From: Burkholderiales bacterium
GTDB taxonomy: Bacteria > Pseudomonadota > Gammaproteobacteria > Burkholderiales > Burkholderiaceae_C
NCBI GenBank assembly: GCA_016185015.1
Contig: JACPOI010000031.1
Span: 39,691 to 103,690 of the forward strand
Length of the DNA: 64,000 bases
Reading direction: 5' to 3'
In this document: positions 56,764 through 64,000 of the stretch, in pieces
How the letters are laid out: every line of letters begins with the position of its first letter
How positions within the stretch are numbered: position 1 is the stretch's first letter
Notes under the pieces: model-generated
The model's input: only the letters and a program-made list of their open reading frames with translations
Databases searched by the model: none
What the model was told of the DNA's origin: nothing
Translations under genes and position numbers: made by a program

Positions 56764-58362
56764 TCAGGCGGTTCGGAAGCGAGCCAGTTCCTTGCCTGTC
56801 TTGGCGTCGTGGGCATGCACTGTGCAGACGAGGCACGAGTCAAACGAGCGCGCGACATGCCCGACCTCGACCGGATCCGAAGGATCGGCAATCGGCGTGC
56901 CGATCAACGCCTGCTCGATCGGCCCGAGTTGGCTCTTGCCGTCGCGCGGGCCGACGTTCCAGGTCGTGGGGGCGATGATCTGGTAGTTCTTGATCTTGCC
57001 GTCCTTGACTTCGATCCAGTGGCACAGCGCACCACGGATCGCCTCGGTCGCACCCCAGCCGCGGCCGTCGCGCTCGCGCGGCTTGATGTACCAGGGGTCG
57101 TTGAGCTTGAACTCGCGCAGGCAGCGTTCGGCTTGCCGGTACAGCTTGATGGTCTCGTGCATGCGGCCGATCTGGCGCAGGTGCACGCTGGCGCCACCCA
57201 TCTTCTTGTACATGTCGAGGATGAGCGGATCGTAGTGCTGCCAGCTCTCGCCATGCTTGCCGCCGGCAATCAACTGGCGCGCGAGCGGGCCGGCTTCGAG
57301 GCGGCCATCGTCCGTGTGCGTGACGGCAGTGGACCACGAGTACTTGCCGTTGTGATCGATGGCATTCTTCTGCACCGGCTTGGTCGTGCGATCAAAAGGG
57401 TGCACGTCGGCGGAGCCTTCGTCATACCAAGCGTGAAGAGTGTTCTCACGCAGGAACTTCTGGTCCATCACCTTGTGCGTGTCGGTCTTCCCGTCGTACA
57501 CACCGCTTTTCATGATGACCGCAGCATTGCGTCCCTCGATCGTCGGCTTTTGGTACTTGTCCTCGTGCGGAAGATAACCCCAGCTGATGTACTTACCCAA
57601 GCCCGCGCCGTAGGTATCCAGACCGATGTCCTGTCCCATACGCCAATAGAAGCCGAGGTCCGAGTTCGCGTGCGCCGGTGACTCGTCCAGCCAGGCCATG
57701 AAGTCGTCGTAGCTCTTGATCTGTTCGTAGCGCTCGAGCGAGCATCCGAGCCAGAGGCTTTCGAGCCAGTTCTTCTTGAAGTACTCGAGCAGCGACCAGG
57801 CGCGCGTGATGTCGGTCAGTGTCGGCGCGCACATCACACCGCCCGGGACCATGTAGCTCGAATGCGGCCACTGGCCACCCAGGAGCGCGTAGATTTCGAC
57901 CGGCTTGCCCGAGATCGTCACGCCTTGCTCGTACGAGGTGCCAGTGAATGGCGAGAAACGCTTCACCGCTTCCTCGTAGTACTTGCTCTTGCGGTAGTTT
58001 TTGTTGGTGAGATCGATCGCGTACAGGCCATAGAAGTAGCGCGGCTGGCTCTGCAGGCTTTCGACGATCTGGCCCAGGTTGCGTGCCAGGATCGCGTTGC
58101 GCGGCACCTCGGTCTGCCAGGCCGTGTCGAGCGCCCACGCGGCGCAAGTCAGGTGCGAAGCGCCGCAGATGCCGCAGGCGCGCGGCGTCACGACAAGGCC
58201 GGCTTGCGGATCCTTGTCCTTGAGGATGATCTCGAAGCCGCGGAACAGCTCCGCTTGCGTCCAGGCGCTGGTGACGACGCCATCTTTGATGTCAACACGA
58301 ATGTCGAGATCGCCTTCCACTCGACCGACTGGCGAAATGTCTAGGGTTTGAACTTGAGACAT
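56764..58362 (-). CDS. hhyL: [NiFe] hydrogenase large subunit, group 1h type
   Basis: A 532-residue catalytic subunit that oxidises H2 at a NiFe(CN)2CO site. The L1 motif RACGICGASHL has C63 and C66 as nickel ligands, and L2 DSCLVCTVH has C510 and C513. A 16-residue extension (AHDAKTGKELARFRTA) after H516 is the expected protease target. The CGICGASHL and DSCLVCTVH forms, together with the NifU-Rieske, NHL and TPR neighbours, match the high-affinity group 1h enzymes of actinobacteria and the Ralstonia actinobacterial-type hydrogenase. Classification is by motif recognition, not by a tree. Confidence 0.95.
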   Translation of the reverse strand: MSQVQTLDISPVGRVEGDLDIRVDIKDGVVTSAWTQAELFRGFEIILKDKDPQAGLVVTPRACGICGASHLTCAAWALDTAWQTEVPRNAILARNLGQIVESLQSQPRYFYGLYAIDLTNKNYRKSKYYEEAVKRFSPFTGTSYEQGVTISGKPVEIYALLGGQWPHSSYMVPGGVMCAPTLTDITRAWSLLEYFKKNWLESLWLGCSLERYEQIKSYDDFMAWLDESPAHANSDLGFYWRMGQDIGLDTYGAGLGKYISWGYLPHEDKYQKPTIEGRNAAVIMKSGVYDGKTDTHKVMDQKFLRENTLHAWYDEGSADVHPFDRTTKPVQKNAIDHNGKYSWSTAVTHTDDGRLEAGPLARQLIAGGKHGESWQHYDPLILDMYKKMGGASVHLRQIGRMHETIKLYRQAERCLREFKLNDPWYIKPRERDGRGWGATEAIRGALCHWIEVKDGKIKNYQIIAPTTWNVGPRDGKSQLGPIEQALIGTPIADPSDPVEVGHVARSFDSCLVCTVHAHDAKTGKELARFRTA

Positions 58363-58386
58363 GGTTTTAGCTTTCTGTGTAGGGAT

Positions 58387-59349
58387 TCAAACCACGAAGA
58401 TGTCTTCTTCGGCCCACTTGGGCGCGGCGTTTTTGGCCGCGGCAGTGAGCGCGAGGTAGCCCTTCTTGTCGACGCCGGTCGGCATGTCCTTGGGCACGCC
58501 CATGACGGTTTGCGTCTTGAAGACCGTGCCGGGCGCGAGGTCGAAGAACGGGAACTCGGGCTCGGTGCAGCCCATGCACGGCATACCCGCGCGCGTCTTG
58601 CTCGACTGACGGTTCCACAGGATGCGGTTGCACGGAGAGTGCGTCATCGGCCCGCGGCAGCCCAGGTCGTAGAACAGGCAGCCCTTGCGCTGGCCAAACT
58701 CGGTGGCGCTGACCTTGTAGGCGAAGTGCATGTTGCGCGTGCAGCCGGTCTGCGTGAACGACTGGAAGAAGGTCTTCGGGCGCTGGAACTCGTCGAGCGT
58801 GATGTCGGCGGTGCGGCCCGTGGCGACTGCGACGACGATCTGCGTGATCCAGTCCGGGTGCGCCGGACAGCCGGGGATGTTGATGACAGGCAAGCCGGCC
58901 TTGGACTTGTAGGCTGCACCAAGGGCGCCGCCGTTGGCGCGCTTCAGGAACTGAAGTCCCACCGACTCGGACGGGTTCGGGGCCGTGGCCGGAATGCCGC
59001 CCCAGGTGGCACAGTCGCCGACCGCGACGGTGAAAGCAGCGACCGCCGAAAGCTCCTTGACCCAGTCTTTCATCGGCCGGCCGCAGAAACGGTTCCACTC
59101 GCCGGTGCCGTTGGGCGCGTTGACCACGCTGCCTTCGAACACGAAGATGTCCAGCGGCTTGCGGCCACTGGTCAGGTCCAGCAGCAAGGCCTTCAGGTTG
59201 TCGCCCAGTTCCACGCCCAAGGATGGATGCCAGAGAATATTGATGCCGAAATCGGTGACCAGATCACAAGCACTGGGTTCTTCGGCGTTGAGGAAGGACA
59301 TCGTGTTCCCGGAACACGCGCCTCCCTGAAGCCACAAAAGGTTTGCCAT
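58387..59349 (-). CDS. hhyS: [NiFe] hydrogenase small subunit, group 1h type
   Basis: A 320-residue iron-sulfur subunit passing electrons from the NiFe site. The AGGAG-preceded ATG gives MANLLWLQGGACSG, with no Tat signal and no C-terminal anchor, so the enzyme is cytosolic. The usual proximal-cluster C-x-x-C is C12-S-G-N15, i.e. one cysteine is missing; group 1h enzymes are known to use a three-Cys/one-Asp proximal cluster. Further cluster segments are GDCATWGG, IPGCPAHPDW, TGCTRNMH, GCLFYDLGCRG, SPCNRILW and MPCMGCTEPEFP. Confidence 0.95.
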   Translation of the reverse strand: MANLLWLQGGACSGNTMSFLNAEEPSACDLVTDFGINILWHPSLGVELGDNLKALLLDLTSGRKPLDIFVFEGSVVNAPNGTGEWNRFCGRPMKDWVKELSAVAAFTVAVGDCATWGGIPATAPNPSESVGLQFLKRANGGALGAAYKSKAGLPVINIPGCPAHPDWITQIVVAVATGRTADITLDEFQRPKTFFQSFTQTGCTRNMHFAYKVSATEFGQRKGCLFYDLGCRGPMTHSPCNRILWNRQSSKTRAGMPCMGCTEPEFPFFDLAPGTVFKTQTVMGVPKDMPTGVDKKGYLALTAAAKNAAPKWAEEDIFVV

Positions 59350-59406
59350 GGAGTCTCCTGGTTCGTAAATGACGTTGCCAAACGGTTGCATCGCGACCGT
59401 AAATAC

Positions 59407-59420
59407 GCATGAGGCGTGCC
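59407..59420 (-). promoter_or_regulatory. Sigma-54-type promoter of the hydrogenase operon
   Basis: On the minus strand the core is GGCACG-N6-GC (GGCACGCCTCATGC) preceded by CA. The GG and GC are separated by exactly 10 bases, and AGGCACG matches TGGCACG in six of seven positions; the -12 element is ATGC against the consensus TTGC. It lies about 58 bases before the small-subunit start, which fits a short leader, and the cluster encodes a sigma-54 activator. Start site not verified. Confidence 0.7.
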
Positions 59421-59621
59421 TGACTGGGCCTCTTTGCCCAGAACATAGGGAATACCACGAAGGAGAGGCCGCCAATGGCGGGGTTCTCAGTCTGGCTGTG
59501 GCTCATTTCGGTCTGGATTGCGCGCGCAGACGCCGCATCGCTCGCCACCGCCCCACACACAGTGCAAAGTTTGTTGGCTGGTCGGCCGAAAGTGCAAAGC
59601 TAGTTCGCGTCCTCGATCGCA
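59421..59621. promoter_or_regulatory. Upstream region of the hydrogenase promoter
   Basis: No gene recognised. This stretch lies 1-200 bases upstream of the -24/-12 promoter, where activator and IHF sites of sigma-54 promoters normally sit. I see no obvious dyad strong enough to call an activator site. Confidence 0.35.
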
Positions 59622-59930
59622 TCACACCCGCTCGTCTGGTCCGTCGGCGTCCGAAGCCAGCAACACGAGTCCCAAGCATGTCGCCGCCAGCAGCATCCCT
59701 GGGAAGCAGGCGTGCCACCAGCCGCGCAGCCCATGTGCCTGACCCGACTGGATCAGAATGCCCCAACTCAGCCGATTGGGGTCGCCCGCGCCGAGGAAGC
59801 ACAGCCCGGGCTCGATCAGAAGCGCGCTGGCGAAGATCAAGGGCAGCTGAGGCCAGGCCAGCGGCAGCACGTTGGGCACCAGAGGCCTCGCGGCAATAGA
59901 AGCCGTCCCGCTTCCCTGCAGCCGTGCGGC
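59622..59930 (-). pseudogene. ABC transporter permease (DppC type) C-terminal remnant
   Basis: The frame ends LVPNVLPLAWPQLPLIFASALL, GLCFLGAGDPNRLSWG and WWHACFPGMLLAATCLGL, i.e. the C-terminal membrane domain of dipeptide/peptide ABC permeases (family motif L-S-F-L-G-L-G-D-P-N-x-x-S-W-G). There is no start and no N-terminal part; the remnant is joined to the ATPase gene near 59940. It cannot be functional. Confidence 0.75.
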
Positions 59931-60928
59931 ATCGACGAATAGGCACCGAGTGCCGAGGCCGAGAAAAGGCCACTTGCTTCCACCTCGGCGTTGGCAACAC
60001 GTCCGAACACAGCGCAAGCAAGATCGCCCAGCTCCTCGATCTTCTTGATCTCGATGTCCGCGGCTGCTTCCTTGAGTGTGGCGGCGATGACCGGAAGGTA
60101 CAGGTCGGCCTCCTGGGGCTGGTACTTCTGCAATGTGCGCAGCGCTCGAACCAATTCTTCCGGGCGACGGCCAAGCAGTCCGAATGCGTGGCTGGCCACC
60201 GGCTGGCTGGGAATGACTTTGACGCCCTCCTGGTGCAGTGTCTGGAGCACGTATTCCACGTAGTCCTCTCCCAGCGTCGGGTAGTCGACCGACGTGGCTC
60301 CTTCGAAGGCGTTTTTCCCCTGCACCGTCATCCCCACCACCTGGGCACGGTGTGAGCCGGTACCGATGAAGATGAAGTGGCCAGGAGTGTCCGGGGTCAA
60401 GTTGACCGCGTCGCGCGCGGCCTTGAAGGCTTGCATGAGGGCAATGCCGGCGTCTGAGGTGAGCATGTGCTGGACTTCGTCCACGATGAATACCAGATCC
60501 GTTTTTGCCTGGCCAATGACTTCCTGCGCGACCTGAGCGATGGTGACACTGTTGGCCGTACCGAGGTCCGCAATCTCAAAGCCGAAGGTGAAGCCCGCAC
60601 CGCCCACGTCCAGGCTCTTGATCCTCTTCAGACGAGACAACACGGTGCCGCTCGCGGATTGCAACTCTTTCAACGCCGAGCGCAGTGCGGCGTGGATCAG
60701 GGTGCTGGGGTCTGCGCTGACGTCAGACCACAGGTCGACATAGACCACCAGTGCGCCAGCGTTCTCCAGTGCGGGGATCAGGTCCTGGCGCAAGAAGGTG
60801 GATTTGCCGGTGCGGCGCAGGCCAGAGAGGAACAAGCCTGAGCGAAGGCCCTGGTCGAGCACGCCGGGGCTCAGCAGTTGCTTGGCCATGTCGTGCGCGA
60901 GGTCGGGGCGGTGGTAGATGGGACTCAT
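59837..60928 (-). CDS. AAA-type ATP-binding protein with a replaced C-terminus
   Basis: A 363-residue ATPase: GLRRTGKSTFLRQD is Walker A near residues 37-50 and DLVFIVDEVQHML is Walker B near 146-158. No transposase-regulator or helicase family is clear. The last about 33 codons (from about 59940) are the other-frame reading of the permease remnant, so the natural C-terminus has probably been lost. A dyad AGTTAT-N9-ATAACT lies just upstream at 60935-60955. Function unknown; partner might be the protein at 61237. Confidence 0.65.
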   Translation of the reverse strand: MSPIYHRPDLAHDMAKQLLSPGVLDQGLRSGLFLSGLRRTGKSTFLRQDLIPALENAGALVVYVDLWSDVSADPSTLIHAALRSALKELQSASGTVLSRLKRIKSLDVGGAGFTFGFEIADLGTANSVTIAQVAQEVIGQAKTDLVFIVDEVQHMLTSDAGIALMQAFKAARDAVNLTPDTPGHFIFIGTGSHRAQVVGMTVQGKNAFEGATSVDYPTLGEDYVEYVLQTLHQEGVKVIPSQPVASHAFGLLGRRPEELVRALRTLQKYQPQEADLYLPVIAATLKEAAADIEIKKIEELGDLACAVFGRVANAEVEASGLFSASALGAYSSMPHGCREAGRLLLPRGLWCPTCCRWPGLSCP

Positions 60929-61236
60929 AGCCTAAGTTATTCAAACGGGATAACTAGCGATTCTGCCTAACTCGGCCCAACTTGCAAGGGCCGCACCGTG
61001 GAGAAGGCTCAAACCAGCTGGTGCCGTGGCCTGCGGTCACTGCCGCCGCGCGCGCTTCGGCCACCCCGGCGCGGGCTGAGCGTTTACAACTTTACTGGTC
61101 TTGAGGGTTACAAATTTAGTTGTCTGGGCGCGGGAATTTTCGGCATTTAAGAACCACGGGTGCCTAACCGTTATTAGATAAACGCAGCTGCTTAACTTGG
61201 AAAATGGTCGCGCTCAATCTTTTGCGGACACAACGC
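60929..61236. other. Intergenic region with a dyad and two similar direct repeats
   Basis: Contains the dyad AGTTAT-N9-ATAACT (60935-60955), probably in the ATPase promoter. The similar strings GTTTACAACTTTACTGG (61082-61098) and GGTTACAAATTTAGTTG (61106-61122) resemble the repeated terminal motifs of some transposons. No gene seen. Confidence 0.35.
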
Positions 61237-61689
61237 TCAGGATTGACGTGAAGTAATGGCATCCCCTGAGGCGTACCAATCGAGGAAGCGACGCTGAACA
61301 CGCTCATGGGTGTTCGCATCGCTCACACGAGGTTCGTAAGGTGCGTAGATATGCACATACAGTGTGTGCTGGCGGGCGTACGACTCACCCCCACGAAGAT
61401 GGTTGCGCCGGACATCGCGCCACTCCAGCGCCTGTGGACTTGCAATGAGAGTGCGCACCCACGCCGGATCGACAACCCGACCCACCCAAGAATAGAGGGT
61501 GGTCAGTTCGCCTGCGTCCATGCTGCGCAACTCGATGATGAGAAGCTCGGTGGCGAGCATGTGGACACCGACGTCGATACGGTGCACGAGACCGACCTCG
61601 GGCGTGCACTTGGCTATGCGTTTATGCGAGCATTCGGTGGTGAAATTTGGTTCATCGTAATGGAATGGTTTGGTCGCTACGGTTGTCAT
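61237..61689 (-). CDS. Protein of unknown function near the right-hand recombinase
   Basis: A 150-residue soluble protein. The ATG at 61687-61689 is chosen because AAAGGAGATCACGAA directly precedes it; the frame is open further upstream but lacks such a site. Features are HRIDVGVHMLATELLIIELR and EWRDVRRNHLRGGESYARQ. I do not recognise a family. The composition is less GC-biased than the hydrogenase genes, which suggests acquired DNA. Confidence 0.55.
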   Translation of the reverse strand: MTTVATKPFHYDEPNFTTECSHKRIAKCTPEVGLVHRIDVGVHMLATELLIIELRSMDAGELTTLYSWVGRVVDPAWVRTLIASPQALEWRDVRRNHLRGGESYARQHTLYVHIYAPYEPRVSDANTHERVQRRFLDWYASGDAITSRQS

Positions 61690-61846
61690 TTCGTGATCTC
61701 CTTTCATCCAAGCTCTCACGAAATCTTTCCCCGTCAAGTCCACAAAATCCTCTTTTTTCAGATCCTCTCGCTCAGATGTCGATGCCCAAAATCAGATGGG
61801 CATCGACACAAACTGCACTGCCTCAAGCCCCCTGCCGCCGAGGACC

Positions 61847-63118
61847 TCAGCCCAACGGAAGCAACAGGCTCACTGGCTGGTTCTCATCGCTCCAGCGCCG
61901 GTCGTAGGCGGTGGTTGTCGTGATGCAGGCGTGCCCCAGGAAATGCCGCACCTCGTTGAGGTCAGCACGCTCACGCAAAGCGAGCGTGGCGGCCGTGACC
62001 CGCAGCGCATGCGCAGAAAACCTCTCTCCCACCACTCCGATCTGCGCCAGGTAGGGCTGCACAATGCGCTGGGCCACAGCACCAGCAGTGAGTCCAGCAG
62101 ATTTGAGTGCTGTGTCGGACTGCCTTTGACGCCGCGACTGCTGAGAAGCGTTGGTCTGCAAATTGTGGGGAGCCTCCAAGCCGCGCTCCAACGCCGCGGT
62201 GTGCGGCTCGATATTTGGGGCCGTGCTGGCGCGTCGCCCGGTACCCCCTCTGTCATTCAAAAACCCACCCTCCTCCTCCTCAATATGACGAACTTGAGGA
62301 TTGACATCACACCCGGCAGCGGAGTGACGGCGGACTGCCTTCATACGAACGAACAGGCGCTCATCGCTTTGAAGCTGTGCGCCCCTCATCTCCAGGTAGT
62401 GCTGCACCCTCTCGCGCATGAGGGGTGCGGCGGCAATGAACCGCGTCTTGCCACCCTTGCCCATCACACGCAGGTGCGCCACACCCGCGCGCTGACAATC
62501 AAAATCCCGTACGCGAAGGGTGACTACCTCCGCGCGGCGTAGACCGCCCAAGAGCATGACGGCCAAGATCGCACGGTCTCGCACTCCCTTGAGCGTGTTC
62601 GCATCGGGCGCCTCCAGCAGGGCCTGGGCTTGCTCAAGCGACAGCGCCGGGGTCTTGCCCTCGTGGCTCTCCAGGCGCGGCCTGCGCGCACCGCGTGCCG
62701 GGTTCGTGGGGATGAGCTGCTCATCGAGCAGATGCTCCAGCAGCGAGGACAGGGCCGCGAGCTTGCGGCGTTGCGTGCTCGGGGACAGACTCTGGGCCTG
62801 CAGGTGGTGGCGCCAGGCCAGCACATGGGAGCGCGCGACCTGCAGCAACTCGGTCTGGGTTTGCAGCCCTGAGAACGCGGCGAAGTCCCGCACGTCGGCC
62901 GCGTAGGCGCGCCGGGTGCAGGCGCTGGCGAAGTTGGCGAGCCACTGGGTCTCGATGGGCATTAGACCCAGCTGTGCGAAGCGTCTTGCGCCGCTTTCTC
63001 GCTCAGGGTCTCGCTTGACGTTCAGCCCAGGGCCGCACTCGGGGTCGCAGTGGAGGCCGTGGATGTGAGGGGAAATGCGGTCGGGGGAGTGGTCGGAGAT
63101 GTGTTCGATTGAGTGCAT
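61847..63118 (-). CDS. Tyrosine recombinase (XerC/D-like) with an internal insertion
   Basis: A 423-residue site-specific recombinase. The N-terminal SAM-like domain is around 55-140 (ACTRRAYAADVRDFAAFSG). Catalytic residues are R in LGGLRRAEVVTLR, HxxR in FSAHALRVTAATLA, H in LGHACITTTTAYD and the terminal tyrosine. Between the first arginine and the HxxR box lies an unusual extra segment of about 90-100 residues (from about HSAAGCDVNPQVRH to LKSAGLTAGAVAQ). The start is uncertain: MPIETQWLANF is an alternative first residue. It probably belongs to an integrated element. Confidence 0.8.
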   Translation of the reverse strand: MHSIEHISDHSPDRISPHIHGLHCDPECGPGLNVKRDPERESGARRFAQLGLMPIETQWLANFASACTRRAYAADVRDFAAFSGLQTQTELLQVARSHVLAWRHHLQAQSLSPSTQRRKLAALSSLLEHLLDEQLIPTNPARGARRPRLESHEGKTPALSLEQAQALLEAPDANTLKGVRDRAILAVMLLGGLRRAEVVTLRVRDFDCQRAGVAHLRVMGKGGKTRFIAAAPLMRERVQHYLEMRGAQLQSDERLFVRMKAVRRHSAAGCDVNPQVRHIEEEEGGFLNDRGGTGRRASTAPNIEPHTAALERGLEAPHNLQTNASQQSRRQRQSDTALKSAGLTAGAVAQRIVQPYLAQIGVVGERFSAHALRVTAATLALRERADLNEVRHFLGHACITTTTAYDRRWSDENQPVSLLLPLG

Positions 63119-63742
63119 CGATGGTGAGTGTCTCCCCTTCCCTGCACGCTGCAGAAAATTCCGGGGGTCCCTGTATCGATAACATGTGTTTTCGATACGT
63201 CAAGGGCGGGAGCCAAGGCGGCTGAAGTTTTCAGCGGCACATCGGAGGTCATGTGTGCAGCGTAAGCCGTCTTCCTTTCGTAAGGAAAAGAGCAACTGCA
63301 AACCGCCCTTCATCTGCCGGAGAAGCATCTTGCTCGGGCTGCAGTCACAGCGACGTCTGAAGGGAAATCAAATCAAGCGCTGGACTCGCAGGATCGAGAC
63401 ATGTTCTAGATCAGAAGATTGCGCTCCCTCTGACTGAGCACGTCCTGAGGGCCAATCTCCGAATCCACACGCCGCCGCCCTGCGCCTACCTGAATCGAGT
63501 GGAGGTAATGTGGTTCGACTTAAAAGTGTCCGGCTGCAGACGGAGTGTTGCGAACGCTGCGGACCACGAGCGCGCGGGCGCAGGCACGCGCCGAGTGGGT
63601 GCGGCGCTCGGATTGCTTGTGTCCTCCATCACGATCCGGCAGCAGTCCAGCGCCCCCCTTCTCCGCATCTGTATCTCGCGCTGCGATGCTGCACCGCACC
63701 ACGAATGTCCGGTCGAAGTGGTTCAAAGATCACAAATAACTA
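63119..63742. other. Gene-poor region upstream of the recombinase
   Basis: Only short open frames without family features or good ribosome sites. A small imperfect hairpin CTTCCTT-TCGT-AAGGAAAAG is visible at about 63269-63289. It may contain part of an attachment site, but none could be identified. Confidence 0.3.
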
Positions 63743-64000
63743 GGGAAGGTCTGAACAAGTCATAAAGCTGCCACGCGCAGCCCGATGCGCAAGGCAACCA
63801 CGACGCGCAGGACCAGATCGCACCTGCCCGAAGGCCGTTTGCGGTGCGATCTGCTCCCCGGCTGCGGCCTCACGCCGCCTGCACACGGCCCACTCCCATC
63901 ATCGCCATGAGCTTCTTGCGCGCCATCCACAGATTGGACAGCGCAAACAGCGTGATGACGTGTGCGGTGTTCTTGGCCAGGCCCTTGAACCTGACCTTCA
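63743..64000 (-). mobile_element. IS5-family insertion sequence, terminal part (continues beyond window)
   Basis: The element end begins GGGAAGGTCTGAACAAGTC at 63743, a typical IS5-type terminal repeat. The transposase 3' end is at 63870-64000. The other end and any target duplication lie outside. Confidence 0.75.
63870..64000 (-). CDS. IS5-family transposase C-terminus (partial)
   Basis: The minus strand reads KVRFKGLAKNTAHVITLFALS followed by NLWMARKKLMAM, the conserved end of IS5-type transposases (V-R-Y-R-G-L-A-K-N). The stop is at 63870-63872. The rest of the gene, including the DDE residues, lies outside the window. Confidence 0.85.
   Translation of the reverse strand, partial: KVRFKGLAKNTAHVITLFALSNLWMARKKLMAMMGVGRVQAA

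Noticed and set aside
63022-63252. Minus-strand frame starting MTSDVPLKTSAALAPAL upstream of the recombinase
   Set aside because: No ribosome site, proline/threonine-rich out-of-frame overlap with the recombinase start, and no recognisable motif.

Overview
The window looks like part of a hydrogen-oxidising, CO2-fixing chemolithoautotroph. High GC, form IA RuBisCO in an alpha-carboxysome locus, a Calvin (cbb) operon with a CbbR, hyp genes and a NifU/Rieske-associated [NiFe] hydrogenase together suggest a betaproteobacterium, probably Burkholderiales. The placement is inferred from gene content only.

Left edge (1-2441): a GAPDH gene runs off the window, followed by decayed DNA: a cbbZ 3' remnant, a thermonuclease relic, an acetaldehyde dehydrogenase relic, a frameshifted tyrosine recombinase and an IS30 transposase tail. 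Carboxysome region (2439-20014): a divergent cbbR, then cbbL, cbbS, csoS2, csoSCA, csoS4A, csoS4B, three csoS1 copies (the middle one broken by a 4-nt deletion), a ferritin-like gene, acRAF, the McdA/McdB positioning pair, cbbQ, cbbO, csoS1D, a trypsin-like protease, a small conserved-looking protein and a SulP anion transporter that may supply bicarbonate.

Calvin region (20079-36386): a second cbbR diverges from cbbE-F-P-T-Z-G-K-Y-A, pyk, a cyanide-insensitive-type cytochrome bd oxidase (two genes), tpiA and rpiA. Many of these genes overlap by 1-8 bases, so they probably form one translationally coupled operon that regenerates RuBP for the carboxysome. A linker (36387-40337) holds ompW, a chorismate-lyase-like gene, a DUF3422 gene, a hexose-6-phosphate mutarotase and the 5' stub of a phosphoglucomutase.

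Hydrogenase region (40319-59420): accessory genes on the plus strand (HiPIP-like small protein, TPR protein, two tiny membrane proteins, a NifU-Rieske fusion, an NHL-repeat protein, hypF, hypC, a SIS isomerase, hypD, hypE, hypA, hypB, a nickel transporter, a HoxA-type sigma-54 activator and a HAD phosphatase) converge with a minus-strand operon (hydrogenase small and large subunits, two more HiPIP-like proteins, a maturation protease and a small unknown). A sigma-54-type promoter precedes the minus operon. Hydrogenase features match group 1h (soluble, no Tat signal, altered proximal-cluster motif). A decayed hupS/hoxK relic shows that a membrane-bound hydrogenase was once here too. H2 oxidation would supply electrons, the bd oxidase is one possible terminal oxidase, and the Calvin operon plus carboxysome fix CO2.

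Right edge (59622-64000): an ABC-permease relic, an AAA ATPase with a replaced C-terminus, an unknown protein, a tyrosine recombinase and the start of an IS5-type element. Recombinases and IS remnants therefore flank the autotrophy genes on both sides.
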